Of a DNA stretch of 64,000 nucleotides, positions 53,949 through 63,034 are shown piece after piece. Position 1 is the stretch's first letter. Every line of letters begins with the position of its first letter. The position numbers were made by a program, and so were the translations under genes. Origin of the DNA: Collinsella sp. (GTDB taxonomy: Bacteria > Actinomycetota > Coriobacteriia > Coriobacteriales > Coriobacteriaceae); assembly GCA_031296755.1 (NCBI GenBank), contig JAUMMZ010000047.1, positions 1 through 64,000 of the forward strand, read 5' to 3'. The notes below the pieces were generated by a model that saw nothing but the letters and a program-made list of their open reading frames with translations, was not told the origin of the DNA and ran no database searches.

Positions 53949-56630
53949 ATGGCACAGACCACGACAGATACCGCCGCCAGCACCGTCTCCGGCGCCGGCG
54001 CTGCCAGCTCATTCTCGGGCGGCACGGGAACCGAAGCCGAGTTTGGCTCGCTCGGCGCGCTCTCCCCCACCTGGTGGGAGCCCGAGGACGGCAGCGAGCC
54101 CGAGCCATGGCTCACGCCCGATCAAGCCTTCGAACGCTTCTTTGAATGGACGAGCGATCGCGGCATTGAGCTGTGGGACCACCAAGAAGAGGCCCTCATG
54201 GACCTGGCCGCCGGCGATCACATCATTTTAGGCACACCGACCGGATCGGGTAAATCGCTCGTCGCGCTGGGCATGCTCTTTATGGGCATGGCGCAGGGCA
54301 AGCGCTGCTATTACACGGCCCCCATCAAGGCCCTGGTCAGCGAAAAGTTCTTCGACCTGGTACAAGTACTCGGCCGCGATAACGTCGGCATGATCACCGG
54401 CGATACGCATATCAATACCAAGGCACCCGTCATCTGCTGCACGGCCGAAATCCTTGCCAACGATGCGCTACGCGAGGGCGAGGACGCCGATGTGGGCTGC
54501 GTAGCCATGGATGAGTTCCACTACTTTGCCGACCCCGACCGCGGCTGGGCATGGCAGGTGCCGCTGCTCACCCTGCCCCACACGCAGTTTATGCTCATGA
54601 GTGCCACGCTCGGCGATGTCACCGCCATCGCCGCCTCGCTCGAGGAGCACACCGGCGCTGCTTGCGACCTGGTTGTCGACGCCCCGCGCCCTGTTCCGCT
54701 GAGCTACGACTATGTGACGACCTCCCTCGAGGGCACCGTCGAGCTCGCCATGCGCCGCGGAGAGGCCCCACTCTACATCGTGCACTTTAGTCAGGACGCC
54801 GCGCTTGCCACGGCACAGTCGCTTGCCAACTTTGGCATCGCTAGCAAGGAGCAGCGCGAGGCCATTAAGGAAGCTGCCAAAGGCACGAGTTTCTCCACCG
54901 CCTTCGGCAAGATTCTCAAGCGCCTGCTCGGCTGCGGCGTCGGCGTGCACCACGCCGGTATGCTGCCGCGCTATCGCCTACTGGTTGAGCGCCTGGCGCA
55001 GCAGGGCCTGCTGCCCGTCATCTGCGGCACCGACACGCTCGGCGTCGGCATCAACGTGCCCATCCACACCGTGGTGCTCACCGCGCTCACCAAGTTCGAC
55101 GGTTACAAGATGCGTCGTCTGCGCGCCCGCGAGTTCCACCAGATTGCCGGTCGCGCCGGCCGCTCGGGCTTTGACACCGAGGGTATGGTAATTGCCGAGG
55201 CGCCGGAGCACGAGATCGAAAACGCCAAGCTTATGGCCAAAGCGGGCGACGACCCCAAAAAACTCCGTAAGATTAAAAAGAAAAAGGCCCCCGAGGGCTT
55301 TGTCACCTGGAACAAGCAGACCTTTGAGCGCCTGATCGAGACGCAGCCCGAGACGCTCAAGCCGCGCCTGCGCATCACGCACTCCATGGTGATTAGCGTG
55401 GTCGAGCAGGGCGGCGATGCCCGAACCCGCGTACACGACCTCATCGAGACGAGCCTGCAGACTCCCGAGGAAAAGGCTAAGCTCGAGGTTCGCGCCGACG
55501 AAATCTTCGCCACGCTCATCGATTCCGGCGTCGTCGTTCGCACCGAGGTGCCGCCCGCGCCCGACGCCCCGACTGACGCCGCGCCGGACATCGACTATGC
55601 GCTGACGGTCGATCTGCCCGAGGACTTCGCGCTCGATCAGCCGCTCTCGCCGTTCTTGCTTGCCGCGTTGGAGCTGCTCGACCCCGAGAGTGAGACCTAT
55701 ACCATGGATCTGATCTCGATGGTCGAGGCAACGCTCGAGGATCCCAAACAGGTGCTGCGTGCACAGGAGCGCGCCGCGCGCGACCGCGCGATGGCAGAAA
55801 TGAAGGCTGACGGCGTCGAATATGAGGAGCGCTTGGAGCGCATTCAAGACGTCACGTACGAAAAGCCGCTCGAGGATTTGCTCGACGCCGCTTTTGACAA
55901 GTACTGCCAGGAAGTGCCCTGGGCCAACGACTATCAGCTCTCTCCCAAGAGCGTTCTGCGCGATATGCTGGAAAGCACGAGCGATTTTAAGGGCTACATT
56001 CAAAAGCTCGGCATCGCCCGCTCCGAGGGCATTTTGCTGCGCTACCTGGCAGAGGCCTACCGTTCCCTCGATCGCACCGTACCGATCGAGAAGCGCGACG
56101 AGCGCCTGCGCGACATCATCTCGTGGCTGGGCTTTGTGGTGCGTTCGGTGGACTCGAGCCTGGTGGACGAGTGGGAGAACGCCGGCAACCCCGCTGCACT
56201 CGACGCCGCACCGCCGCAGGGCATCGACGAAGTCATTGCGGACCGCCGCGGCTGCACGCTGCTGGTGCGCAACGCACTCTTCCGCCGCGTGGCCCTTGCC
56301 GCCCGCGAGCACGTTCGCGACCTGGGCGAGCTCGACGACGACTGGGGCATGAGCGAGATCCGCTGGCAAAAAGCACTCGACGCTTACCACGAGCAGCACG
56401 AAGAAATCCTCACCGACGGAGATGCCCGCAGCGCCGCGATGTTTTCCATTGACGAGTCCGACGAGAAGACCGCGCACGTATGGCACGTGCACCAGATCTT
56501 TGCCGACGAGGATGGCGACCACGATTTTGGCATCATGGGCGATGTCGATCTGGACGCCACGCAAGACGGCGGCGAGGTCATCTTCAAAAACTACCGCGTC
56601 GGCTTTATCGAGGACCTGCTCGAGGACTAG
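53949..56630 (+). CDS. Ski2-like DEAD/DEAH helicase with DUF3516-type C-terminus
   Basis: An 893-residue superfamily 2 helicase. N-terminal about 60 residues are low-complexity. The core has Walker A GTPTGSGKS (about 95), a DEFH box (MDEFHYFADP, in place of DEVH), SAT in LMSATLGDV, motif IV-VI with FGIASKEQ..., TDTLGVGINVP and QIAGRAGRSGFDTEG. The C-terminal half (about 440-893) is a long helical extension found in actinobacterial and coriobacterial Ski2-like proteins. Probably an RNA or DNA unwinding enzyme; specific role unknown. Ribosome site GAGAGAAAG is weak. Single gene with its own terminator. Confidence 0.88.
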   Translation: MAQTTTDTAASTVSGAGAASSFSGGTGTEAEFGSLGALSPTWWEPEDGSEPEPWLTPDQAFERFFEWTSDRGIELWDHQEEALMDLAAGDHIILGTPTGSGKSLVALGMLFMGMAQGKRCYYTAPIKALVSEKFFDLVQVLGRDNVGMITGDTHINTKAPVICCTAEILANDALREGEDADVGCVAMDEFHYFADPDRGWAWQVPLLTLPHTQFMLMSATLGDVTAIAASLEEHTGAACDLVVDAPRPVPLSYDYVTTSLEGTVELAMRRGEAPLYIVHFSQDAALATAQSLANFGIASKEQREAIKEAAKGTSFSTAFGKILKRLLGCGVGVHHAGMLPRYRLLVERLAQQGLLPVICGTDTLGVGINVPIHTVVLTALTKFDGYKMRRLRAREFHQIAGRAGRSGFDTEGMVIAEAPEHEIENAKLMAKAGDDPKKLRKIKKKKAPEGFVTWNKQTFERLIETQPETLKPRLRITHSMVISVVEQGGDARTRVHDLIETSLQTPEEKAKLEVRADEIFATLIDSGVVVRTEVPPAPDAPTDAAPDIDYALTVDLPEDFALDQPLSPFLLAALELLDPESETYTMDLISMVEATLEDPKQVLRAQERAARDRAMAEMKADGVEYEERLERIQDVTYEKPLEDLLDAAFDKYCQEVPWANDYQLSPKSVLRDMLESTSDFKGYIQKLGIARSEGILLRYLAEAYRSLDRTVPIEKRDERLRDIISWLGFVVRSVDSSLVDEWENAGNPAALDAAPPQGIDEVIADRRGCTLLVRNALFRRVALAAREHVRDLGELDDDWGMSEIRWQKALDAYHEQHEEILTDGDARSAAMFSIDESDEKTAHVWHVHQIFADEDGDHDFGIMGDVDLDATQDGGEVIFKNYRVGFIEDLLED

Positions 56631-56653
56631 CCGAACATACTGGAACGAAACGA

Positions 56654-56693
56654 AGCGGGGCCGCTGGCAACATCGCCAGCGGCCCCGCTTTTT
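56654..56693 (+). terminator. Terminator of the Ski2-like helicase
   Basis: A perfect 15-bp stem (56654-56668 with 56675-56689) around AACATC, followed by TTTTT. Lies 24 nt past the stop. Confidence 0.9.
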
Positions 56694-56710
56694 GCGCGAT
56701 ACGCTATCCC

Positions 56711-58468
56711 CTACTCGGTATCCTCGACCTCATACGAATCCGCCTCGGCTGGCTCATCGTTTGTCTCTGTCGCAGCCCCGCACGCCTCGTCAAACGCGGC
56801 CTTCATGGTCTTGTTGCCCCACGTGAGCTTGCGAATGGTAAGATCGTCGGCCTTCTTGTTGGCTAGGCGCAGATTGTTCTCGGAGGACAGCAACGCCTCC
56901 TTGGTTTTCTGCAGATGGCTAATCGTCTTGTCGATCTCATCAATCGCCGTTTGGAACTTGCGGCTCGCGATCTCGTAGTTGCGACCGAAATCATTCTTGA
57001 ACTTTTCCATCTTGGCTTCGAAGTTCGTGACGTCGATATTCTGCTGTTTGTACTCCGCCAGTTCCTGCTTATAGCGCAGCGAACCCATGGCGGCGTTGCG
57101 AAGAAGCGTGATCATGGGAATAAAGAACTGTGGGCGAATCACGTACATCTTCTCGTAGCGATAGCTCACGTCCACGATGCCGGCGTTGTAAAGCTCGCTC
57201 TCGGGTTCGAGCAACGTGCAGAGCACCGCGTACTCGCAGCCCTTTTGGCGGCGATCGTGGTCGAGTTTCTTAAAGAAGTCCTCGTTCTTGTGCTTGGTCG
57301 CGGTCTCATCGTTCTCGTTTTTCATCTCGAACATAATCGAAATGACCTCGTTACCGCTTGCGTCGCACTCGCGGAAGATAAAGTCGCCCTTGGTGCCCTC
57401 GGACGCATCGTTATCCTTCTCGAAGTACGCGTTGGGAAACGCCGTCATGCGCAGGCGATTGAACTCGGTCTCGCAGTGCTGCTCGAGCGACTCGCCCACC
57501 ATCTTGGTGGACAGGCGTACCTTCATGTCCTTAAGACGCTCAATCTCTTCGTCCTTGTAGCGAATCAGGTCATCGCTCGCGCGCTTGGCCTGCGCGAGCT
57601 CGAGCTCATGCGCCGCCTTGACCTGTTCCTCGCGAGAATCGCGCACCGCCAGCTCGCTCGTCAGCTTGGCACGTGCCTCATCGCGCTCTCGTTCCGCCGC
57701 GGCGACCGCCTCTGACAGGTTCATTTTTGCCATCAGTTCCTGCTCGCGCAGCTGGGCACGCAGGCCCTCGGCCTCTTGCTCGGACTGAGCCTTTGCGGCG
57801 GAAAACTTCTCTTGCACCTTCGCGCGATAGTCAGCAAGCGCGCGCTCGGCCTCGCTGCGAGCGGCATCGAGCTCACGCTGCGACTCTGCCGCGGCAGCGG
57901 CAAGCGCCATCTCCTGGGCCTTGTCCGCCGCGGCAAGCCTGGCCTGCAGCTCGGCAATCTGAGCGTCGCGTGCAGCTAAATCGTTTTGAGCAGCGTTGCG
58001 CGCCGCCGACTCGGCAAGCTTTGCTTCGTCGTCCTTGCGTCCAAGCTGTGCACGCAGGCTGTCAATCTCACGCTGGAGCTCGGCGTTCTCCTTCTGAGCA
58101 TCGGCGCGAGCCTCAACCGCCGCTCGCTGGCTTGCGCTCTCACGCTCCGCGGCAGCACCCTCGAGCTTGGCGCGCAGCTCGGCAAGCTCGGCATCGCGCC
58201 TGGCAACCTCCTGCGCCAGTTCCTGAGCCGCGGCGTTTTTCTGCTCAACGAGCTGAGCGTTGCGCTGAGACTCCGCCTCCTGCAGAGCAGCCGTCGAGCG
58301 CGAGCGCTCAAGCTCCAGTGCCTGCTCGCCCTCGCGCTGGACTGCCTTCACACGCTCATCCAGGTCGCGCGAAAACTCAGCATCGCGCACTTGTTTGACG
58401 ATATCCGCATAGCCGGACGCATCGACCTTAAAAACTTCGCCGCAATGCGGGCACTTAATCTCGTTCAT
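56711..58468 (-). CDS. DUF2130 coiled-coil protein
   Basis: A 585-residue protein: a zinc-ribbon-like start with CPHCGEVF, then a long coiled coil (about 25-310, Ala/Glu/Arg-rich heptads) and a globular C-terminal domain (about 315-540) with the DUF2130 sequences GDFIFRECDASGNEVISIMFEMKNE and HDRRQKGCEYAVLCTLLEPES. The latter resembles nuclease-fold (restriction-like) cores, and DUF2130 proteins are sometimes compared with RmuC, but activity has not been shown. GAGGAG precedes the ATG. Convergent with the helicase gene. Confidence 0.88.
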   Translation of the reverse strand: MNEIKCPHCGEVFKVDASGYADIVKQVRDAEFSRDLDERVKAVQREGEQALELERSRSTAALQEAESQRNAQLVEQKNAAAQELAQEVARRDAELAELRAKLEGAAAERESASQRAAVEARADAQKENAELQREIDSLRAQLGRKDDEAKLAESAARNAAQNDLAARDAQIAELQARLAAADKAQEMALAAAAAESQRELDAARSEAERALADYRAKVQEKFSAAKAQSEQEAEGLRAQLREQELMAKMNLSEAVAAAERERDEARAKLTSELAVRDSREEQVKAAHELELAQAKRASDDLIRYKDEEIERLKDMKVRLSTKMVGESLEQHCETEFNRLRMTAFPNAYFEKDNDASEGTKGDFIFRECDASGNEVISIMFEMKNENDETATKHKNEDFFKKLDHDRRQKGCEYAVLCTLLEPESELYNAGIVDVSYRYEKMYVIRPQFFIPMITLLRNAAMGSLRYKQELAEYKQQNIDVTNFEAKMEKFKNDFGRNYEIASRKFQTAIDEIDKTISHLQKTKEALLSSENNLRLANKKADDLTIRKLTWGNKTMKAAFDEACGAATETNDEPAEADSYEVEDTE

Positions 58469-58525
58469 AGCAGCTCCTCGATGGACGCAAATTTCAACCG
58501 ACTACACTCTACCGCGCCGCACGGA

Positions 58526-58561
58526 CAAAAAAGGCGCCGCCGCCATAATGGCAACGGCGCC
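58526..58561 (-). terminator. Terminator of the HIRAN-phosphoesterase operon
   Basis: On the minus strand GGCGCCGTTGCC-ATTAT-GGCGGCGGCGCC is followed by TTTTTT (58526-58532 on the plus strand are A). A second hairpin (ACCACCACAA, 58564-58574 with 58591-58602) lies between it and the phosphoesterase stop. Confidence 0.75.
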
Positions 58562-58607
58562 AAAACCACCACAAAGCCACCTGCCCCCCCTTGTGGTGGT
58601 TTGAGGG

Positions 58608-59153
58608 CTACAGCCTAAAGAAGCTAAGAATCTGATCGCGGCTTACGGGCTTGTAATCGTTGGCATCGAGACCGACATCGTAGCGAAAGATAGGGCGCTC
58701 GCGATCGCGGTTGCGTGCGTTGGCGCGGTCACCCCTGCTGTGGATATGCCCATGCAGCATAATGGCGCCACGTGCCTTGCCGTTCCAGCTGAGCATGGGG
58801 TAGTGGCTCATAACCAGACGATGGCCCTTGGCATAGCCGGGAGCAATCTCCAGGTAATCGCGCACGTTTTCCCAAATCTGCGGTACGTCGGAATCTTCCC
58901 AGTCGCCGTCATGGTTACCGCGGATGAGCGTCACGTTCTGGCATTCGATACGCTCGCGCAGGCGCACCGCCTCCGCCAGGGGCAAACGATAGGTAAAGTC
59001 ACCCAGAATATAGAGGCGGTCGTCCGCAGCCACGCACTCATTGATGGCATCGATGACCTTGCGGTTCATCTCCTCGACCGAGTCAAACGGCCGGTCCATG
59101 TCGTGCAAGATATTCGTATCGCCCAGGTGCAGGTCGGCGGTAAACCACATCAT
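58608..59153 (-). CDS. Calcineurin-like metallophosphoesterase
   Basis: A 181-residue phosphoesterase: TADLHLGDTNI (D-x-H), ILGDFTYR (GD), LIRGNHDGDW (GNHD), MSHYPML and LHGHIHSRG (GHxH) cover the five metal-binding blocks of the family. Substrate unknown. GAGGG lies about 8 nt before the ATG. Third gene after HIRAN and the small acidic protein on the same strand, with a terminator downstream. Confidence 0.92.
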   Translation of the reverse strand: MMWFTADLHLGDTNILHDMDRPFDSVEEMNRKVIDAINECVAADDRLYILGDFTYRLPLAEAVRLRERIECQNVTLIRGNHDGDWEDSDVPQIWENVRDYLEIAPGYAKGHRLVMSHYPMLSWNGKARGAIMLHGHIHSRGDRANARNRDRERPIFRYDVGLDANDYKPVSRDQILSFFRL

Positions 59154-59219
59154 CGTCTATGCCCTCATTTCGCAACGTGCTCAACTCGTGCTAAGTATAC
59201 AGACGTAGCGATGCGGCGG

Positions 59220-59399
59220 TTATCCAAAGAGCCCGCCGAACAGTCCGCGGCGGCGCTTGTCTTGCTTTTTCGAAGCGTCACCCTGAGTTTTCTTGTCCTG
59301 CCGCATCTTACGGTCCTGTTCCAGCTCATCGTCATCGAGTAGCACATCCCACTCAAACGGATCATCTGCCAGATCAAACAGGTCATCGTCATCAAACAT
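59220..59399 (-). CDS. Small acidic-then-basic protein
   Basis: A 59-residue protein with a strongly acidic N-terminal half (MFDDDDLFDLADDPFEWDV and LLDDDELEQ) and a basic, Lys/Arg/Gln-rich C-terminal half ending GLFGGLFG. No family recognised. ATG at 59399 has GGAGG 5 nt upstream, in the end of the upstream region; an earlier ATG overlaps that site. Lies 18 nt after the HIRAN gene and 66 nt before the phosphoesterase, so it is in their operon. Confidence 0.6.
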   Translation of the reverse strand: MFDDDDLFDLADDPFEWDVLLDDDELEQDRKMRQDKKTQGDASKKQDKRRRGLFGGLFG

Positions 59400-59417
59400 G
59401 GCAGCCTCCATTGCCGA

Positions 59418-59744
59418 CTAGCGAGCATCCACCACGTAGAGCCCAACGCGCACCTGATGCCACGGGCTGCGCTCGGGGGCAACCTGTTGCACACGGGCCT
59501 CAAATACGTCCTCGTGGCCGTAATACATCATCAAGGACAGTGGGCCGACCTCGTTTCCCGGAACATAGCCAAGCTTGGTGTTGCCGTAATAAATCGCAAC
59601 CGCCTCAGGGTCATGGGGATTATCGCGCTCGTCACACAGCGTCAGCTTATCGCCCGCTTTAAGATCGCCCAAGACCAAGGCGCCATCGGCATACTGAAAT
59701 CCTGCAATGTGAAATGACAGAAGAACACGCGAAGGCTCGTACAT
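59418..59744 (-). CDS. HIRAN domain protein
   Basis: A 108-residue protein that is almost only a HIRAN domain: SFHIAGFQYADGALVLGDLKAGDKLTL, NPHDPEAVAIYYGNTKLGYVPGNE, then a strand-rich end. HIRAN domains recognise DNA 3' ends or damaged/stalled fork structures and usually occur fused to helicases or nucleases. A free-standing form is common in bacteria without defined role. AGAGGAG precedes the ATG. First gene of a three-gene operon with the acidic peptide and phosphoesterase. Confidence 0.88.
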   Translation of the reverse strand: MYEPSRVLLSFHIAGFQYADGALVLGDLKAGDKLTLCDERDNPHDPEAVAIYYGNTKLGYVPGNEVGPLSLMMYYGHEDVFEARVQQVAPERSPWHQVRVGLYVVDAR

Positions 59745-59980
59745 AGCAGCTCCTCTAACGGCCGGATAAACCGGTGTGTAACCTTATTGAGAAGTCTACG
59801 GTCCCGTGCGGACACAAATACATCCTGTCTGCGTCCTTCAATCGTTTGCCTCAACGCTTGCGCGACAGAACGCTTGCAGATAAGATAGGAACACGGATGG
59901 CACCCGTTGCCGCGGGTCTTGCCAACTCCGATACACGTTTTCATCGTGAGAAGTGGCCGTCTTCGCTTACGCGGGGGCGG

Positions 59981-60064
59981 CTATTTCATTCGGCCGATAA
60001 ACAGACCGAGTTCGATAGCCGCAATCAACAACGCCAATAACGAAATAACATCGCTTACGTTCAT
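59981..60064 (-). CDS. 27-residue holin-like membrane peptide
   Basis: A short frame missed by length filters: MNVSDVISLLALLIAAIELG continuing to GRMK, then a stop. It is one hydrophobic helix with a charged end, like the putative holin-like or type I toxin peptides of Gram-positives. AGAAGGGAT lies 6 nt before the ATG. A GC-rich stretch with GCCG...CGGC follows the stop (about 59956-59981), compatible with a terminator. The surrounding 425-nt gap (59745-60169) has no other gene. Function as toxin is inference. Confidence 0.55.
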   Translation of the reverse strand: MNVSDVISLLALLIAAIELGLFIGRMK

Positions 60065-60127
60065 ACCAAATCCCTTCTAAAGGGAGTTGGCCCATCCGTG
60101 CTCCATAACAGTAGTCTAACGCAAAAT

Positions 60128-60161
60128 GCAGGTAATAGGAACACTTGTTCGTATTACCTGC
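60128..60161. terminator. Hairpin after the aldehyde dehydrogenase gene
   Basis: GCAGGTAATA (60128-60137) pairs perfectly with 60152-60161, with further GGAACA/TGTTC-like pairing inside. On the minus strand it lies 9 nt past the stop and is followed by ATTTTGCG; on the plus strand by CCCTTTTC. A plausible bidirectional terminator. Confidence 0.6.
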
Positions 60162-60169
60162 GCCCTTTT

Positions 60170-61549
60170 CTAATGCACAAACATGCGCACGAATTTGTGC
60201 TTCCAGCTTGCGTAGGGCGCATACCGAAACGGCACGTCCAGCCAGGTTGCCTTGTTCACGATACTCTTCTTGTGGCTAAACGTATCGAAGCTCTCGCGGC
60301 CATGGTACTGTCCCATGCCGCTCGCGCCCATGCCGCCAAAGCCCATATGACTCGTAGCCAGATGCATGATGGTATCGTTAACGCAGCCGCCGCCAAAGGG
60401 CACGTAGCGCACAAAGCGCTGCTGAACCTCGCGATCCTGACTAAAGATATACAGGGCCAGCGGCGTCGGACGATCCGTAATAAACGCTTCGGCCTCGTCA
60501 AGGCTCTCAAACGTCAGCACTGGCAAAATGGGGCCGAAGATCTCCTCCTGCATCACGGCGTCATTGGGGGACACGCCGTCCAAAATCGTCGGCTCGATCT
60601 TGAGCGAGGCCTCGCGCGCGGTACCTCCCAGCACGACCTTATCGGGATCGATCAGCCCGCGCACGCGCGCAAAATGCTTGGCGTTGACAATATGACCGTA
60701 GTCCTCGTTATCGAGCGGATACTCGCCAAACATACGGCGGACCTCCTCCTTGATGAGGCCCAGCAGCTCGTCGTGCACGCGCGTATCGACCAGCAGGTAG
60801 TCGGGCGCCACGCAGGTCTGCCCCACGTTGAGCCATTTACCAAAGGCGATACGCCGTGCCGCAACCTTCAAGTTTGCCGTCGCATCCACGATGCAGGGAC
60901 TCTTTCCGCCCAGCTCAAGCGTCACAGGCGTAAGGTTTTTACTTGCGCGCTCCATAACGAGTTTGCCGACCGGAACGCTACCGGTAAAGAAGATCTTGTC
61001 CCAGTGCTCATCGAGCAGCGCTTCGTTCTCGGCGCGCCCGCCCTCGACAACCGTCACCAGGCGCGGATCAAATGCCTCTTCACAGATTTGCCTGAGCACC
61101 GCGCTCGATGCCGGAGCATAGGCGCTCGGCTTGATGACCACGGTATTGCCCGCGGCAAGGGCGCCAGCGAGCGGCTCGAGCGTCAGCAAAAACGGATAGT
61201 TCCAGGGCGCCATGATGAGCGTGACGCCATAGGGCACGGTTTGCGTTTTGCACACGCTCACGGCGTTAGCGAGGTCGCACGGACGCAGGCGCGGACGACT
61301 CCATCGGGCCACATGCGCAATCTGATGTCGAATCTCGGAAAGCGATGTGCCAATCTCGCACATATAGGCCTCGTCATGCGACTTTCCCAAATCGGTCTTG
61401 AGCGCATGAGCGATATCGGCCTCGTGGGCCCGCACCGCATCGCGCAGGCGCACCAGTGCGCGACGTCGAGCATCGACATCAAACGTGGCGTGCGTCTTAA
61501 AGTAGGCGCGCTGATCGCCGACGATGCGCGCAATTTCCTCGGTGTTCAT
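60170..61549 (-). CDS. Aldehyde dehydrogenase (ALDH3-like)
   Basis: A 459-residue NAD(P)-dependent aldehyde dehydrogenase of the shorter ALDH3-type: the cofactor part with APWNYPFLLTLEPLAGALAAG, FTGSVPVGK, catalytic Glu in VTLELGGKSPCIVD (about 209), catalytic Cys in NVGQTCVAPDYLLV (about 243), EEIFGPILPV and the hydrophobic C-terminal region. It oxidises aldehydes to acids; with the adjacent alcohol dehydrogenase it may turn an alcohol into an acid or detoxify aldehydes. AGGAGGG overlaps the end of the upstream gene's stop, so they are co-translated. Confidence 0.93.
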   Translation of the reverse strand: MNTEEIARIVGDQRAYFKTHATFDVDARRRALVRLRDAVRAHEADIAHALKTDLGKSHDEAYMCEIGTSLSEIRHQIAHVARWSRPRLRPCDLANAVSVCKTQTVPYGVTLIMAPWNYPFLLTLEPLAGALAAGNTVVIKPSAYAPASSAVLRQICEEAFDPRLVTVVEGGRAENEALLDEHWDKIFFTGSVPVGKLVMERASKNLTPVTLELGGKSPCIVDATANLKVAARRIAFGKWLNVGQTCVAPDYLLVDTRVHDELLGLIKEEVRRMFGEYPLDNEDYGHIVNAKHFARVRGLIDPDKVVLGGTAREASLKIEPTILDGVSPNDAVMQEEIFGPILPVLTFESLDEAEAFITDRPTPLALYIFSQDREVQQRFVRYVPFGGGCVNDTIMHLATSHMGFGGMGASGMGQYHGRESFDTFSHKKSIVNKATWLDVPFRYAPYASWKHKFVRMFVH

Positions 61550-61558
61550 GGCACCCTC

Positions 61559-62779
61559 CTAGTTCTCGTCCTCAAACATACCACCCGCGACGACCTCGTA
61601 CATATGCTCGAGCTCCGAGCGGTCCATCAAAAGTGGAACGGGGTACAGGGGATTGGCCTCGGCATCGGCATGGGCCGCCATTTGCGGAATATCGGAGCGG
61701 CGAATACCCGAGACATATTTGGGGATTCCCAGGGCCTCGTTCATGCGGTCGACCCAATCGATAAAGGCCTCGACCGCAAGACTGTCCTGCGCGGTAGCCG
61801 GCGCAATGCCCGCCATGCGAGCAAGATCGGCAAGCTTGGGGGCGGCGGCGTCACCATAAGCGCGAAGCATGTGCGGCAGGATGATCGCGTTGGCCAAACC
61901 GTGCGGAATTCCGTATCGGCCGCCCAAACTGTGCGCGATGGCATGCACATATCCGACATAGGAGCGGGTAAACGCAACGCCCGCCTTATACGCCGCCAAA
62001 AGCATATTGCGACGCGCACGCATGTCGTCGCCATGCTCATAGGCCTCGAGCAAATTGTCGTGGATGAGCTGCACCGCCTGTCGCGCCATCTTGCGCGTAT
62101 AGGGCGTGGTGCTTCGCCCGATAAACGCCTCGACGGCATGCGTCAGGGCGTCCATGCCCGTCTGCCCCGTAATGGAGGCGGGCAGACCGCGCGTAAACTC
62201 GGGGTCGTGCGCCGCAAAGCGCGGGATAAGCACAAAGTCGTTAATGGGATACTTGTAGCGCGTCTCGTCATCGGTAATTACCGCCGCAAGCGTGACCTCG
62301 CTCCCCGTGCCCGCCGTGGTGGGAACGGCGATGAGCAACGGCAGGCGACGATGAATCCGCAGCAGCCCGCGCATCTTGTTGATGGGCTTGCTTGGCTGCG
62401 CAATGCGTGCGCCCACGCCCTTGGCGCAGTCCATGGCTGATCCTCCGCCAAAACCGATAATGGCCTGGCAGGCGCGCTCTCGATACAGGGACGCCGCCTC
62501 CTCCACATTCGAGACCGTGGGGTTCGCACGCGTTTCGGCATAGACCGTAACGCCAATCCCCTGAGCCGTAAGCGCACGCTCGAGTGATGCCGTGAGTCCC
62601 AAACGTGCAATACCGGGATCCGTCACGATAAGGACCTTCTGGATCGAGCGCTTTTGAAGCACCGCGGGCACATCCTCGGCATGCTCTAAAATGCGCGGCT
62701 CGGTATAGGGCAGGATCGGCAATGCAATGCGAAAAACCGTCTGATATGTTCGGCACCAGGCACGACGGGCTAGATGCAT
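61559..62779 (-). CDS. Iron-containing alcohol dehydrogenase
   Basis: A 406-residue group III alcohol dehydrogenase. It has the NAD-binding GFGGGSAMDCAKG and PTTAGTGSEVT, metal ligands in the second half (an Asp in TGQTGMDALTHAVEAF with His, then HAIAHSLGGRYGIPHGLANAI giving the iron-binding His residues). The AIAHSLGGRYGIPHG block is the family signature. AAGGAGT lies 9 nt before the ATG. Palindromic operator-like sites lie upstream. First gene of the adh-aldh pair; alcohol substrate unknown. Confidence 0.93.
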   Translation of the reverse strand: MHLARRAWCRTYQTVFRIALPILPYTEPRILEHAEDVPAVLQKRSIQKVLIVTDPGIARLGLTASLERALTAQGIGVTVYAETRANPTVSNVEEAASLYRERACQAIIGFGGGSAMDCAKGVGARIAQPSKPINKMRGLLRIHRRLPLLIAVPTTAGTGSEVTLAAVITDDETRYKYPINDFVLIPRFAAHDPEFTRGLPASITGQTGMDALTHAVEAFIGRSTTPYTRKMARQAVQLIHDNLLEAYEHGDDMRARRNMLLAAYKAGVAFTRSYVGYVHAIAHSLGGRYGIPHGLANAIILPHMLRAYGDAAAPKLADLARMAGIAPATAQDSLAVEAFIDWVDRMNEALGIPKYVSGIRRSDIPQMAAHADAEANPLYPVPLLMDRSELEHMYEVVAGGMFEDEN

Positions 62780-62797
62780 AAAGGAAACTCCTTCATT

Positions 62798-62813
62798 TGT
62801 TGATAGATCAACA
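62798..62813. promoter_or_regulatory. Operator-like palindrome 1 before the adh gene
   Basis: TGTTGATAGATCAACA is a perfect 7-bp inverted repeat around AG, 19 nt upstream of the adh start codon. A second, near-identical site lies 51 nt further upstream. Such paired dyads bind dimeric repressors (for example TetR- or MarR-like), none of which is encoded next to it. Confidence 0.65.
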
Positions 62814-62862
62814 TTTGCTCGCCCGATTGTACTCAGCGGCGGTCAAAGACGGCCTGCCAATC

Positions 62863-62876
62863 GTTAATCAATCAAC
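62863..62876. promoter_or_regulatory. Operator-like palindrome 2 before the adh gene
   Basis: GTTAATCAATCAAC shares half-sites with operator 1 (GTTGAT/ATCAAC; one base differs) in the same 14-nt layout. Spacing between the centres is 64 nt, about six helical turns. Confidence 0.6.
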
Positions 62877-63034
62877 ATCTTCATATCTCAAATTGTTTTA
62901 TTAAAAATCATTCCTAATAGGCTTCACATTTGGTTTCATTTATGGATAATAGAACTCGTCAAGACGCACGTCCGGAGAGGGCCCTTACGGGACCGGACGA
63001 GCGCACAATCGCCATCGATCGAAAGGATCGAATC

